Source: Nitrospirota bacterium (GTDB lineage Bacteria > Nitrospirota > CAKKRA01 > 9FT-COMBO-42-15). From it: DNA of 33,078 bases. Both the position numbers and the translations under genes were made by a program. The notes under the pieces were generated by a model that ran no database searches, was not told the DNA's origin, and was given only the letters and a program-made list of their open reading frames with translations. The stretch spans positions 1-33,078 of the forward strand of contig JAHFEP010000002.1 in assembly GCA_023248415.1 (NCBI GenBank), given 5' to 3'. Shown one piece after another: positions 7,052 to 15,328 of the stretch. The stretch's first letter is position 1. The number at the start of each line of letters is the position of its first letter.

Positions 7052-9937
7052 CTATATATACGAAACCTTGCCCTTTTTGCTCTTCTTAGCATTTACAGCA
7101 GTCTCTATATCTTTGACTATAATCGGCTCAGGCTCCTCAGGTTTTTCATCAATAATCTTTGACACCCTTTTCTCAAAAGTTACTTTCTTCTCCACTGGTT
7201 TTATATCTTCCATAGGTTTTTTCTTTGAAACCTGACTTCCTTTTAGTTTGTCTATCTTCTCTGCCACATCCCTGAAATTTACATCAATTCCATATACATC
7301 CATAAATGCCTTGTATGCATCTTCCATAAGACCCATCTCTTCATAAATAACAGCAAGGTCGTATTTTAAAGAGAGAAATTCTGATTCATTATATCTGGGG
7401 TCATCTATTGCCCTCTTTAATTGAGTAACTGCAAGCTGGTGCATCCCCTTTTCTTCAAAACATAGGGCAAGCATACTGCTTGCATCAAAAAATCTTTCAG
7501 CGCCCTTGATTGCGAGCTGGAATTCACCTATTGCCTCATTGATCAGGCCCATCTCCTTATATGCGATGCCAAGGTTATAATGGGTTTCATGGTCCTCATC
7601 TCCAAGATATTCCTTCACACCCTTTTTAAATTCATGGAATATATCGCTCAGCTCCATATCCTTCAATGCTTTTGACTCTGGCGCAGCAGGAGCAGCAGCC
7701 ATCTCCTCTTTTAATTCTTCTGAAAGGTCAAAGAAATTTCCTTCTTCAACCTCATCTTCCTTTTCTAATATCTTAAAGCTTGCGCCGCCCTTCTTCACTT
7801 CCATGCCAACATCTTCTTTTTTCTCAACTATAGGCGCTGCCCTCTTATCTGGCTTAATGGTATTAAGCAGTTTGTCTAATCTTTCCTTAACCTCCTGATT
7901 ATCAGGCTGAATTGCAAGTATCCTTTCATAAATACCCTGTGCCTCTGGCACTAATCCCTGCTGGCTATAAAAATCTGCCTCTGCAATAAATTCCTGGATA
8001 TTTTCTAAAGAAACAGGCGGAAATTCTGCAGCCGGCTGAATCTCCTCTACAGGCTCTGCAGGCTCAAACGATTCAACAATTGGAATTTCTGCAACTGCCT
8101 CTTCTATCTCATGAGCAGGCACAGACTCAATATCTTCTGGTTTTTCAGGCGAAACAATAGATGCTATCCCCTCCAAGTCAAAATCAGTAAGCTCTACTGT
8201 CGGGATTCCTCTTTCTGCTGCTGCTTCTTCACGCGGCATCTCCGTCTGTTTTATCAAGGGAGCCCCTACAAGCGCACTTAATCTATTCCTCACCCTTTCG
8301 TTATCAGGGTCTAATTCAACGGCCTCTTTTAATGCCTCTTCTGCCTTCTTAATATCCCCTTTTTCATGATGCAGCCTTGATATTACTATGCACTCTTCTA
8401 CTGCCTTTGGGGTATTTCCCTCTATCTTGTAAATGTCCTTTAGCTTCTTACGCGCCTTCAGCTCACTTGGCTTAATCGCCAAAATAAGTTCTAACTGCTC
8501 AATGCTTTTATTTGTAAGCCCATATTTAAGATATACATCAGCCTCTGTGTAGCAGCCATCAATCTTTTCTGCATCCTCATCTGATATCGCCTGTTCCTCA
8601 ACACCAGCAAAGGACTGTATAACAGGAGGCGTCTCTTTAATCTCAGGTTTAATTTCTGGTTTAATCTCAGGCTTTATCTCTGCCTCAACCTCTCGCTGAA
8701 TTATCTTTTCAGGTTTTACAACTGTTTCTGACTGAACCTCTTTTTCCGGAGCCTTTTCCTGCGGCCTCTCCCTTGCAGAAATATCATCTAATCTCTTCTT
8801 TGCCTCAATATTATTTGGGTCTATTTTCAGAACTTCCCTATATACATTTGCAGCCTTCTCTAAATCAGACTGCTCCAAATAGATATCTGCAATAGACAGA
8901 TACTCTGCTATCTTGCCGCCCTCATTGCCTGTCTTTTCATAAACATCAATGAGCATTGTGTGGGCATCAATGTTTTTATTGTCTGCCTCAAGAATATCCT
9001 GAACAATCTTTTTTATCTTGTCAAATTCATGTTTCTGGGCATAGTCATCAATGATTATCTTAAACTCGGAAATGGCATTGCCAAATGCCCCCTTTCTTAA
9101 GAATACATAGCCTAATTTCTCATGATGTGCTGGATCAGCAGTCTCCAATGTTATCAGATGCCGCAAACCTTTTTCTGCCTTTGCATAATCGCCTGACTTG
9201 GTGCATGCATCAATAAACAGATTCAGGGTTTTTACATCGTCCGGCCTCTTTTCAAGGATGCCTTCCAGTATATTTATACCGTCCTGCAGTTTATCCTGTT
9301 TTAGCCTTAGATTTCCTATTCCGAAGGCAGCCTTCCTGTTCTCATGGTCAATGGAGAGCGCCTGATTAAAGAAGCTCTCAGCCTCTTTGACATCATTATT
9401 TTTCACATATACTTCTGCTATCTTATTGTATTCATCTGCTGCGTCCTTTTTAAGGCCCTCTTTGAGGCACATCTCTGCAATTCTCTGATGAACGCTGATA
9501 TTATCAGGCTCCAAGTCTGCAATCTTTTTATATACAGCAACAGCCTGTTTGCTCTGCCCCTGTTTTTGATAGAGCCTTGCAGCCTTTAGATAATCGTCTC
9601 TGGCGTTCCCTATCAAACCCCTCTCTGCATTAAGTGCAGCCAATTTTAGATACACCTCTATATTCTCAGGGTCTATCTTGTTAACCTTTTTATAGAGTGC
9701 GATTGTCTTTAAGGCAAAGCCAGCCTTGTAAAATGAATCGCCTGCTTTTATATATGCTGAAACTGCTTCTTGAATAGAGTTATTCCTAAGATACAGGTCG
9801 CCGATGGTATTATAGATATTGCCGTCGTTCGGGCTTTCCTGGATGAGCTTCTGCCACTCCTCAATGGCCTTGTCAAGCTGGCCTCTGGCAGTATATTTTT
9901 GGGCATTTTTTAATATGGTATTTTTATCTAATGGCAA
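7052..9937 (-). CDS. Large tetratricopeptide-repeat (TPR) scaffold protein
   Basis: A 961-residue protein without a signal peptide or membrane segment. Residues about 1-390 are consecutive TPR units (for example GQLDKAIEEWQKLIQESPND at the start). A Pro/Glu-rich linker with four EIKP units follows (about 410-430), then further TPR blocks around 440-560, 650-700 and 770-890, joined by acidic linkers. The C-terminus is Lys-rich. TPR arrays bind other proteins and the likely role is a scaffold; its neighbour suggests work with the ExeA-type ATPase, as in gliding, pilus or secretion assemblies (inference). The start is TTG at 9937, supported by GAGGGA at 6 nt spacing; no upstream ATG fits. A related protein cannot be named more precisely. 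Confidence 0.85.
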   Translation of the reverse strand: MPLDKNTILKNAQKYTARGQLDKAIEEWQKLIQESPNDGNIYNTIGDLYLRNNSIQEAVSAYIKAGDSFYKAGFALKTIALYKKVNKIDPENIEVYLKLAALNAERGLIGNARDDYLKAARLYQKQGQSKQAVAVYKKIADLEPDNISVHQRIAEMCLKEGLKKDAADEYNKIAEVYVKNNDVKEAESFFNQALSIDHENRKAAFGIGNLRLKQDKLQDGINILEGILEKRPDDVKTLNLFIDACTKSGDYAKAEKGLRHLITLETADPAHHEKLGYVFLRKGAFGNAISEFKIIIDDYAQKHEFDKIKKIVQDILEADNKNIDAHTMLIDVYEKTGNEGGKIAEYLSIADIYLEQSDLEKAANVYREVLKIDPNNIEAKKRLDDISARERPQEKAPEKEVQSETVVKPEKIIQREVEAEIKPEIKPEIKPEIKETPPVIQSFAGVEEQAISDEDAEKIDGCYTEADVYLKYGLTNKSIEQLELILAIKPSELKARKKLKDIYKIEGNTPKAVEECIVISRLHHEKGDIKKAEEALKEAVELDPDNERVRNRLSALVGAPLIKQTEMPREEAAAERGIPTVELTDFDLEGIASIVSPEKPEDIESVPAHEIEEAVAEIPIVESFEPAEPVEEIQPAAEFPPVSLENIQEFIAEADFYSQQGLVPEAQGIYERILAIQPDNQEVKERLDKLLNTIKPDKRAAPIVEKKEDVGMEVKKGGASFKILEKEDEVEEGNFFDLSEELKEEMAAAPAAPESKALKDMELSDIFHEFKKGVKEYLGDEDHETHYNLGIAYKEMGLINEAIGEFQLAIKGAERFFDASSMLALCFEEKGMHQLAVTQLKRAIDDPRYNESEFLSLKYDLAVIYEEMGLMEDAYKAFMDVYGIDVNFRDVAEKIDKLKGSQVSKKKPMEDIKPVEKKVTFEKRVSKIIDEKPEEPEPIIVKDIETAVNAKKSKKGKVSYI

Positions 9938-9979
9938 GCGAAATCCCTCATTTTAAAGATATTTTCAGTGCTATATTAA

Positions 9980-10008
9980 AAATTATCATATTTTCAACCA
10001 AGTGTCAA
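9980..10008 (-). promoter_or_regulatory. Sigma-70-type promoter of the TPR–ATPase unit
   Basis: On the minus strand a perfect TTGACA (10003-10008) is followed after 17 nt by TAATTT (9980-9985). Initiation would fall about 35 nt before the TTG start at 9937. Confidence 0.5.
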
Positions 10009-10094
10009 CCCAGATTTGGTATATTCTTAACCATGAGAACATCCCATGAACAAGCATAACATATTGGAAATTAAGGTATTTTCCACAATTAGCT

Positions 10095-11717
10095 CTATGA
10101 ACTGCCATAAATCTCAACAATTGGATAAGCCACATTGCTTATATACGAATTTATCCTCCTTAAATTGCTTAATACATCAAGGTGGATGGAACTTGTATCA
10201 ATAGACTCTTTTAGTCCTTTGTGAAGCCTCTGAATATGTGCCTGCCTCAAGTTCCTCTCCATTTCAGCAAGCTCTATCTTATTTGCAAGCAGCTTTTTGG
10301 CAAGTCCTGCATCACCGCTGACAAATGCCGAGACCCCTATCTCAAAGTTTTCCAATATCTTTTTATGAAATCTTTCTATTTCATCAATACCTTCTTGTGA
10401 AAAGATAAGGCCGTTCTTTACCTTCTTCTTTGCCATCTCCATTAAATTCTTATCAACCACATCTCCGATATTTTCAAGGTCATTTATAAATGCAAGCAGA
10501 TCTTGCTCCATCCTGCTCTGCTGCGGCGTAAGGCTTTCATTGGATAATCTGGTTAAATACAGCTTTATCTCCCTGTCCAGCAGGTCAACATAATCGTCCC
10601 TCTTTTCTATGCTGTCTATCATATCAGGATCGTCCTTTTTAAATACAATTATGCTGTCTCTAAGCATCTCATGTGCAATATCAGCCATCCTGAGCGCCTC
10701 CCTCTTTGCCTGGCCAAAGGCAAGCACAGGAGAGCTCAGCACCCTTTTATCAAGATACTTTGGGGCAAACTTTTTTTCCTCGCCAGGCCTTTCAGGCACT
10801 ATCCTTGTTATTACATCTGTCATAACAGAGGTAAACGGCAAAAAGAAGATAGCGATTGCGCCATTAAACAACGTATGTGCATTTGCTATCTGCCTTGGCA
10901 CATCATCCGTCATAGAAATAACAAAATCTGCAAAGGGCTTAATAAATGGAAAGAATATAATCACGCCTAAAACCTTAAATAGTGTGTGGGCTGCTGCAAC
11001 GCGCTTTGCCTCAATATTTGAGCCTACACTTGAGATAATGGCAGTGGCACAGGTGCCGATATTTGCGCCAAAGATAAGGGGTATTGCTGCCTCAATGCTA
11101 ATTAAGCCCTGAAGCCCGAGTGCTAAGGCAAGGCCGATGATTGCTGCACTGCTATGAACAATGGCTGTAAATATGGCTGAGATAACAAGGCCAAGCAAAG
11201 GATTTGCAAGCAATGCCACAAGCACTGATTTAAATAATTCACTGGATTTTAAAGGCATCAGTGAATCGGACATGATTTTTATTGATAAAAAGATAAATGA
11301 AAAACCGAGGATACCCTCGCCTATATTCTTTAAAAACCTGCTCTTTGAAAGAAACATCATGCTGATTCCGATACCAACAAATAGAATGGCATAGTCGTAT
11401 ATCCTGAATGCAAGCAGTTGAACAGTAATTGTTGTTCCAATATCAGCGCCAAGTATTACGCCTATTGACTGTGGAAGGGTCATTAACCCGGAGCTGACAA
11501 AACCTACAAGCATAATTGTGGTAGCAGTGCTGCTCTGTAAAAAGACTGTTACAATAATACCGACACCAAGGCCAAGAAAGCGATTCTTCGTCAGGGAACT
11601 AACTATTGTCCGCAGTCTTGCGCCTGCTGCCCTTTGCAGACCCTCGCCGGCAAGCCTCATCCCATACAGGAGAATAGCCATGCCTCCGAACAGAGAAAAG
11701 AGCATAAGGTTAGTCAT
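10095..11717 (-). CDS. Na/Pi-cotransporter family protein with PhoU-like C-terminal domain
   Basis: A 540-residue inner-membrane protein. Two inverted-repeat transporter halves are visible: QSSTATT with GADIGTT in the first and HSSAAIIG with GANIGTC in the second, which are the hallmark Na/Pi cotransporter motifs. About eight membrane helices lie within residues 1-310. Residues about 340-540 are helical and soluble, with the acidic E/D-rich periodicity of PhoU-like domains (DLENIGDVVDK). The family is known for Na-dependent phosphate transport or phosphate export (YjbB-like). The ATG at 11717 overlaps the stop of the small membrane-protein gene by 8 nt, so the two are translationally coupled. 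It ends the ppcA operon; no pst or pho gene is adjacent. Confidence 0.9.
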   Translation of the reverse strand: MTNLMLFSLFGGMAILLYGMRLAGEGLQRAAGARLRTIVSSLTKNRFLGLGVGIIVTVFLQSSTATTIMLVGFVSSGLMTLPQSIGVILGADIGTTITVQLLAFRIYDYAILFVGIGISMMFLSKSRFLKNIGEGILGFSFIFLSIKIMSDSLMPLKSSELFKSVLVALLANPLLGLVISAIFTAIVHSSAAIIGLALALGLQGLISIEAAIPLIFGANIGTCATAIISSVGSNIEAKRVAAAHTLFKVLGVIIFFPFIKPFADFVISMTDDVPRQIANAHTLFNGAIAIFFLPFTSVMTDVITRIVPERPGEEKKFAPKYLDKRVLSSPVLAFGQAKREALRMADIAHEMLRDSIIVFKKDDPDMIDSIEKRDDYVDLLDREIKLYLTRLSNESLTPQQSRMEQDLLAFINDLENIGDVVDKNLMEMAKKKVKNGLIFSQEGIDEIERFHKKILENFEIGVSAFVSGDAGLAKKLLANKIELAEMERNLRQAHIQRLHKGLKESIDTSSIHLDVLSNLRRINSYISNVAYPIVEIYGSS

Positions 11718-11958
11718 ATAACCCCTTTTTATATCTGCCTAATAATACACCGAGATACTGGCCTGAAAAGGATATTGCTATCAAATACAGGATATACCAG
11801 CTTCCCAATCCCATCTGCAGCCTGACAGGGATAATAATAAGCACAGGGATATGAATGTATAAAAACCATCTTAATGAAAAACTCTTTGTTCCAGCCCTTA
11901 AAACACCGAAAAAGAGATTTAGCAAAAATGCAAAAATAGTAATGATTAGAATTGCCAC
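11710..11958 (-). CDS. Small membrane protein coupled to the Na/Pi transporter
   Basis: An 82-residue hydrophobic protein with two or three predicted membrane helices and a conserved-looking central stretch FSLRWFLYIHIPV followed by a Gly-rich last helix. The start is GTG at 11958 with AAGGT about 10 nt before it. It begins 12 nt after the ppcA stop and overlaps the transporter start by 8 nt (ATGACTAA), so coding is well supported by context. Function is not recognised; a transporter accessory subunit is one guess. Confidence 0.7.
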   Translation of the reverse strand: MAILIITIFAFLLNLFFGVLRAGTKSFSLRWFLYIHIPVLIIIPVRLQMGLGSWYILYLIAISFSGQYLGVLLGRYKKGLYD

Positions 11959-11970
11959 TATCAGATTACC

Positions 11971-13503
11971 TTATCCCAATGACTGCCTGATGCGCGCTGC
12001 CTCAACAATCTGCTCTTTGGGATCCTTCTTCTCCTTCCAGAGGAAATATATATTGGATGTAATGTTCCTGTGTATAAAATGCCTTGTATCTGTTGGACCA
12101 AGCTCTTTGCCAATAAATTCTTCTATAAGCTTTACATCCTCAGCAATATCATTCCATACCTTCTCTGTCTTTGCCAGGAAATACAGGTTCTCCTTGTTAA
12201 GATAATTCCCTGCCATCTGCATATCAGGTATAAAATTTTTATAAAATAGTTTAAGGTCTCTATCAAGCCCCTTTTTTACAATCTCCCTAATCCCCCTGCC
12301 AACGCCAATCAATTCAGGAGGTATGCCGAGGGAATACAATGCTGCTGTGAAGGTAATTGCCCGCGGGAGCCTCTTTTTGCCCATTCCCCTTGAATAGCCG
12401 AATAGGCCGATATGGAGCATTCTCTCCCTTCTCCTCGGGATATATTCTGACAGATTATTTATAGTACCTGCAATCTCCTCTATTGTTTTACAATAATATT
12501 TGCTGAATATTGATATAATCTTCTTCCCATTCTTCATATCAGATGTTGAAAAGGTCTTTGGCTTGCCTGTTCTTAACATCTTGTTAAGATACCTTACAGT
12601 CTTTCTCGCCTCATCAACAGGATAGTCGTATCTAAGTGCAGATTGTATTGTAACAGTCCTTACACCGCTGTATTCATCAAGAAAGTTTCTAACAGTAGAA
12701 GGTGAAAGCCCTCCCCTGAACGGCAGAGCGCCAACACCAATAATCGGAAAAACAGGGACACCGCTTTCTTCGCTGAATTTATAAAATTCAGAGAGTGCAA
12801 TCTTTGCAGCAATGGTTGCAGAGACTATGCCGGCGTTTAATGCAGGGTCAGAACGTGCAATAAACGGCCTCAGATATTCTGGAGGAGACTTATACTCCTT
12901 TTTATGCAGCCTGACATAATCATGCAGTATCTTTTTTGAGGATGTTAGCTCATTAATCCCCTCAATCAGAGGAATCACCCTCAAATAATTAAAGACCTTT
13001 ACTTTCTCGCCAAAGGCCTTATCTTTAAATTTTGCTATCTGGGCAAAGGTTTTTTGTAAATAAATAAGTTTTTCTGCCTTATCCGTCATCGGCAGGATTA
13101 CCTCAAAGACAGGCGGACTCGCCACCTTAAGGGCGCTTGAAAAATCAACAGATGTCAATATCGCCATGTATGCCCTTGCTATCCTGTAGCCCTTTTCAAG
13201 CCATATATTCGGAAGGCGGAATGTTAAGAATATGTCCTTGCCAAGCTGCCTCTTTCTAAAGAAGGTATAGTATGTGGTAAAGAGCTTGTCTACTACAGCC
13301 TCATCAACATGCTTCCCCTCCCAGTCCCACATATATTCATCACACATGTAATCACGGTATGACCTGAACGCCTCCTCAACCTCTTCTATTGTGCTGATAA
13401 ACGGGTCTCCATTCTCCTTCCAGAAAGGTGCAGAAACATTGTCAGGATGCTGGGTTGCCATTGTGGCAGGTATTTTTCTCTTTATGTTCACTTTTTTGTT
13501 CAT
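11971..13503 (-). CDS. ppcA: Phosphoenolpyruvate carboxylase, archaeal type
   Basis: Carboxylates PEP to oxaloacetate, an anaplerotic reaction in the cytoplasm. At 510 residues it is about half the length of ordinary bacterial PEPC (about 880-950) and matches the archaeal-type family. The diagnostic N-terminal ATMATQHPDN (residues 13-22) is present, as are FRGGLSP (about 255-261), RRRERM and a GYSRGMGKK-type segment. Archaeal-type enzymes are rare in bacteria, so past transfer is possible, though base use looks like the neighbours. ATG at 13503 has only a weak GGTG site and lies 12 nt from a palindromic repeat that fills the divergent gap with queH. First gene of an operon with the small membrane protein and Na/Pi transporter. 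Confidence 0.93.
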   Translation of the reverse strand: MNKKVNIKRKIPATMATQHPDNVSAPFWKENGDPFISTIEEVEEAFRSYRDYMCDEYMWDWEGKHVDEAVVDKLFTTYYTFFRKRQLGKDIFLTFRLPNIWLEKGYRIARAYMAILTSVDFSSALKVASPPVFEVILPMTDKAEKLIYLQKTFAQIAKFKDKAFGEKVKVFNYLRVIPLIEGINELTSSKKILHDYVRLHKKEYKSPPEYLRPFIARSDPALNAGIVSATIAAKIALSEFYKFSEESGVPVFPIIGVGALPFRGGLSPSTVRNFLDEYSGVRTVTIQSALRYDYPVDEARKTVRYLNKMLRTGKPKTFSTSDMKNGKKIISIFSKYYCKTIEEIAGTINNLSEYIPRRRERMLHIGLFGYSRGMGKKRLPRAITFTAALYSLGIPPELIGVGRGIREIVKKGLDRDLKLFYKNFIPDMQMAGNYLNKENLYFLAKTEKVWNDIAEDVKLIEEFIGKELGPTDTRHFIHRNITSNIYFLWKEKKDPKEQIVEAARIRQSLG

Positions 13504-13515
13504 ATCACCATGCTT

Positions 13516-13610
13516 GTCATTCCTGCGAAAGCAGGAATCTATGGTTCGACAGGCTCACCATGCATCCTGAGCTTGTCGAAGGACTGGATTCCCACTTTCG
13601 TGGGAATGAC
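13516..13610. repeat. Dispersed palindromic repeat, copy 2, in the ppcA/queH divergent region
   Basis: Outer arms GTCATTCC (13516-13523) and GGAATGAC (13603-13610) match those at 3901-3987. Each end carries an inner palindrome (CCTGCGAAAGCAGG; CCCACTTTCGTGGG). The centre contains another inverted pair, TTCGACAGGCTCA and TGAGCTTGTCGAA, which looks like a nested second repeat. The element lies in the leader or promoter region of ppcA. Confidence 0.85.
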
Positions 13611-13635
13611 GAAGAATTGTGTAAAAACTGTTTAA

Positions 13636-13665
13636 TTGAATTAAAATAATTTAATATGTTATTAT
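13636..13665 (+). promoter_or_regulatory. Possible promoter of queH
   Basis: TTGAAT (13636-13641) and TATTAT (13660-13665) are separated by 18 nt in a very AT-rich stretch between the palindromic repeat and queH. The position relative to the preferred start at 13683 is plausible but would give a short leader. Confidence 0.3.
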
Positions 13666-13682
13666 ATCAGAAAGAGGCGATA

Positions 13683-14225
13683 ATGTCTTTACAAAAACCA
13701 AAAATGCTCCTGCATATCTGCTGTGCGCCATGCTCTACTGCTGTAATAGAGCGGCTAAAGGATGAATTTGACATCACAGGCTACTTCTATGACCCGAACA
13801 TACATCCGGAAGAAGAATACCTGCGCAGGCTTGAAGAAACAAAAGAACTTTATAATAAGTTAAGCATACCTTTAATTGAAGCGCAATATGACGCTGAAAG
13901 ATGGTTTAATCTAACAGAGAATCTTAAGCAGGAACCAGAGGGCGGCAAGAGATGCGAGGTCTGCTACGATATGCGGCTTGAAAAGACAGCAGGATTTGCA
14001 AGGGATAATGGCTTTGCTCTATTTACAACCGTGCTTTCAATAAGCCCGCATAAAAAGGCAGCAGTGATTAGCAGCATAGGCAGAAGGCTGTCTGAAAAAT
14101 ACAGTATAAAATTTTATGAGGCAGATTTTAAGAAGAAGGACGGTTTTAAAAGGAGCCTTGAACTAAGCAGGGAATATAATCTATACAGACAGGATTACTG
14201 CGGGTGTATCTACAGCAGAAGATAA
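13683..14225 (+). CDS. queH: Epoxyqueuosine reductase QueH
   Basis: Reduces epoxyqueuosine to queuosine in the wobble position of GUN-decoding tRNAs, the last step of queuosine synthesis; it replaces the cobalamin-dependent QueG. Family hallmarks are the N-terminal LLHICCAPCST with the paired cysteines, a YFYDPNIHP motif, GGKRCEVCYDMRLEKTA, LSISPHK and the C-terminal YCGCIYS. These cysteines carry the Fe-S cluster and metal site. Start ATG at 13683 is chosen over the ATG at 13656 because AGAGGCGA lies just before it; the protein is then 180 residues, normal for the family. It stands alone on the plus strand, divergent from ppcA and convergent with the zinc-ribbon gene. No other queuosine gene is in the window. 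Confidence 0.93.
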   Translation: MSLQKPKMLLHICCAPCSTAVIERLKDEFDITGYFYDPNIHPEEEYLRRLEETKELYNKLSIPLIEAQYDAERWFNLTENLKQEPEGGKRCEVCYDMRLEKTAGFARDNGFALFTTVLSISPHKKAAVISSIGRRLSEKYSIKFYEADFKKKDGFKRSLELSREYNLYRQDYCGCIYSRR

Positions 14226-14232
14226 AAATATA

Positions 14233-14586
14233 TCAAACCTTATCCTTCTTACACGCCTCCATCTTTTTTAGGATATTATCAAGATATTCCTTGCCCTTTT
14301 CGCGGTCCTGGCCGCCTACCTTTTTTATCTTTGAAAGGTCAAAGACATCTCCAAGGCACTTTTCTGCAAACTGGCACCATTCAACGCATGACGGCGGCTT
14401 TGGCTCATCAGCATTTCTAAAAATATCTGCGCCGCACTTCGGGCACTCAACCTTAGGTTCATCAGCAAATATCTCTGTATCATAACCGCACTTTCTGCAC
14501 TTTACCTCTTCAGGCGGTGCATCAAGCATTGTCCTTGTGCCAGGACATTTGATTTTTGGTTTTTCTGCCTTCTTTTCCTCTGCCAT
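14233..14586 (-). CDS. Cys-rich zinc-ribbon-like protein
   Basis: A 117-residue soluble protein with cysteines in pairs: a CPGTRTMLDAPP segment, CRKC (two Cys, about residues 30-33), CPKC (about 48-51), then a C-x3-C-x5-C group (SCVEWCQFAEKC) near residue 70. The two CxxC knuckles are a rubredoxin/zinc-ribbon arrangement and the last group may bind a second metal. The N-terminus is Lys/Glu-rich and the C-terminal 40 residues are helical and charged. Function is not recognised; a metal-binding adaptor or regulatory protein is possible. It converges with queH (7 nt apart) and lies 42 nt downstream of the nucleotidyltransferase gene, perhaps in the same transcript. Confidence 0.75.
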   Translation of the reverse strand: MAEEKKAEKPKIKCPGTRTMLDAPPEEVKCRKCGYDTEIFADEPKVECPKCGADIFRNADEPKPPSCVEWCQFAEKCLGDVFDLSKIKKVGGQDREKGKEYLDNILKKMEACKKDKV

Positions 14587-14628
14587 AATAATTACCTCTT
14601 GGTTTTATAATAGTTCTTAATAATTTAT

Positions 14629-15093
14629 TCAGCCCATCTTCTTAGCCTTTATTATTTTAAGATATTCAATATCCTCTTTATCCTTTGAAGAAGGACTTTT
14701 CTTACAATTTTTTAGTGTTATTAAATCATCAATATTCGGGACTATGACTTTAAAACCTGTGGGGTCTTTAAAAACCTTTGCTTCTCGGTAACAATCTTCA
14801 AAGGTTATAGCCCTGCTATTTTTAGTTGCCATTTTTTTCACAAAAAAGACATCAATTTTCTCTTCTTCAGAATAAAAGATGGCTATCGGTTTTTTCCTTG
14901 AGCCTTCATCATATTCAAAACCAAATGAATCTGCCAATGAGAAAAAGGTTTCCTTTTGAGAAGGGTCAACCCAGAAGTCAAAATCAAAAGAAAACAATGG
15001 TGAACCGTATAGAGTCACCGCCTGCCCGCCAATCAAAATATATCTTACTCTCCTTTTTTCAAGCTCCTTAATAAAATCTTCTAAATTAAACAT
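14629..15093 (-). CDS. MNT/AbiEii-like nucleotidyltransferase, toxin-antitoxin candidate
   Basis: A 154-residue soluble nucleotidyltransferase-fold protein. The minimal active-site set is present: IGG (21-23), then DFD with Asp37 and Asp39, and a third acid Asp81 in KIDVFF. The rest (VPNIDDLITLK, then a KDKEDIEYL segment) is typical of small DUF6036/AbiEii-type proteins that transfer nucleotides to tRNA or to a partner. Its ATG at 15093 overlaps the stop of the 57-residue upstream gene by 8 nt, the usual coupling of toxin-antitoxin pairs. Both depend on the promoter at 15281-15309. Because all catalytic residues are retained it is probably active. Its role as toxin, antitoxin or neither is inference. 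Confidence 0.8.
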   Translation of the reverse strand: MFNLEDFIKELEKRRVRYILIGGQAVTLYGSPLFSFDFDFWVDPSQKETFFSLADSFGFEYDEGSRKKPIAIFYSEEEKIDVFFVKKMATKNSRAITFEDCYREAKVFKDPTGFKVIVPNIDDLITLKNCKKSPSSKDKEDIEYLKIIKAKKMG

Positions 15094-15259
15094 TGGTATT
15101 GTCTTTGCTCTTCAGGGCAAGGCCTCTGAGTCTCCTAAACCTAAGCGCGTTTTTTCTTGCTATACGAATTCTTTCTAAAAGAGTAAACCTTGAAAACCAT
15201 TTGACATTATCAACTTTGGCTTTGTCAAACCGTTTCCCTTTAATCACTATCTTCTCCAT
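15086..15259 (-). CDS. Small basic protein preceding the nucleotidyltransferase
   Basis: A 57-residue open frame starting MEKIVIKGKRFDKAK and ending LKSKDNTNV. The ATG at 15259 has a strong AGGAG (15269-15273) and a promoter directly upstream. The stop overlaps the nucleotidyltransferase start by 8 nt. The protein is strongly basic (Lys/Arg-rich, with RKNALRFRRLRG near the C-terminus), has no membrane segment and no recognised motif. It may bind nucleic acid or neutralise the partner enzyme. Short length leaves coding status dependent on ribosome site, promoter and coupling, which all agree. Confidence 0.7.
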   Translation of the reverse strand: MEKIVIKGKRFDKAKVDNVKWFSRFTLLERIRIARKNALRFRRLRGLALKSKDNTNV

Positions 15260-15280
15260 ATTGATTACTCCTTTTAGGTA

Positions 15281-15309
15281 ATATTAACATACTGATTGTT
15301 AGTATTCAA
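15281..15309 (-). promoter_or_regulatory. Promoter of the small protein–nucleotidyltransferase pair
   Basis: On the minus strand TTGAAT (15304-15309) and TAATAT (15281-15286) are separated by exactly 17 nt. The spacer holds an inverted repeat, ATACT and AGTAT with 7 nt between, which could be an operator for autoregulation. Initiation would fall about 15 nt before the start codon at 15259. Confidence 0.55.
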
Positions 15310-15328
15310 GGAATTGTATAAGCCAACA

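Noticed and set aside
10609..11112. Long plus-strand open frame (167 residues) opposite the Na/Pi transporter
   Set aside because: Antisense shadow of a recognised gene; no ribosome site and a membrane-like composition only because the real gene is hydrophobic.
13428..13649. Plus-strand frames containing CHSCESRNL- and VIPAKAGI-type peptides
   Set aside because: These are translations of the dispersed palindromic repeat, not genes.
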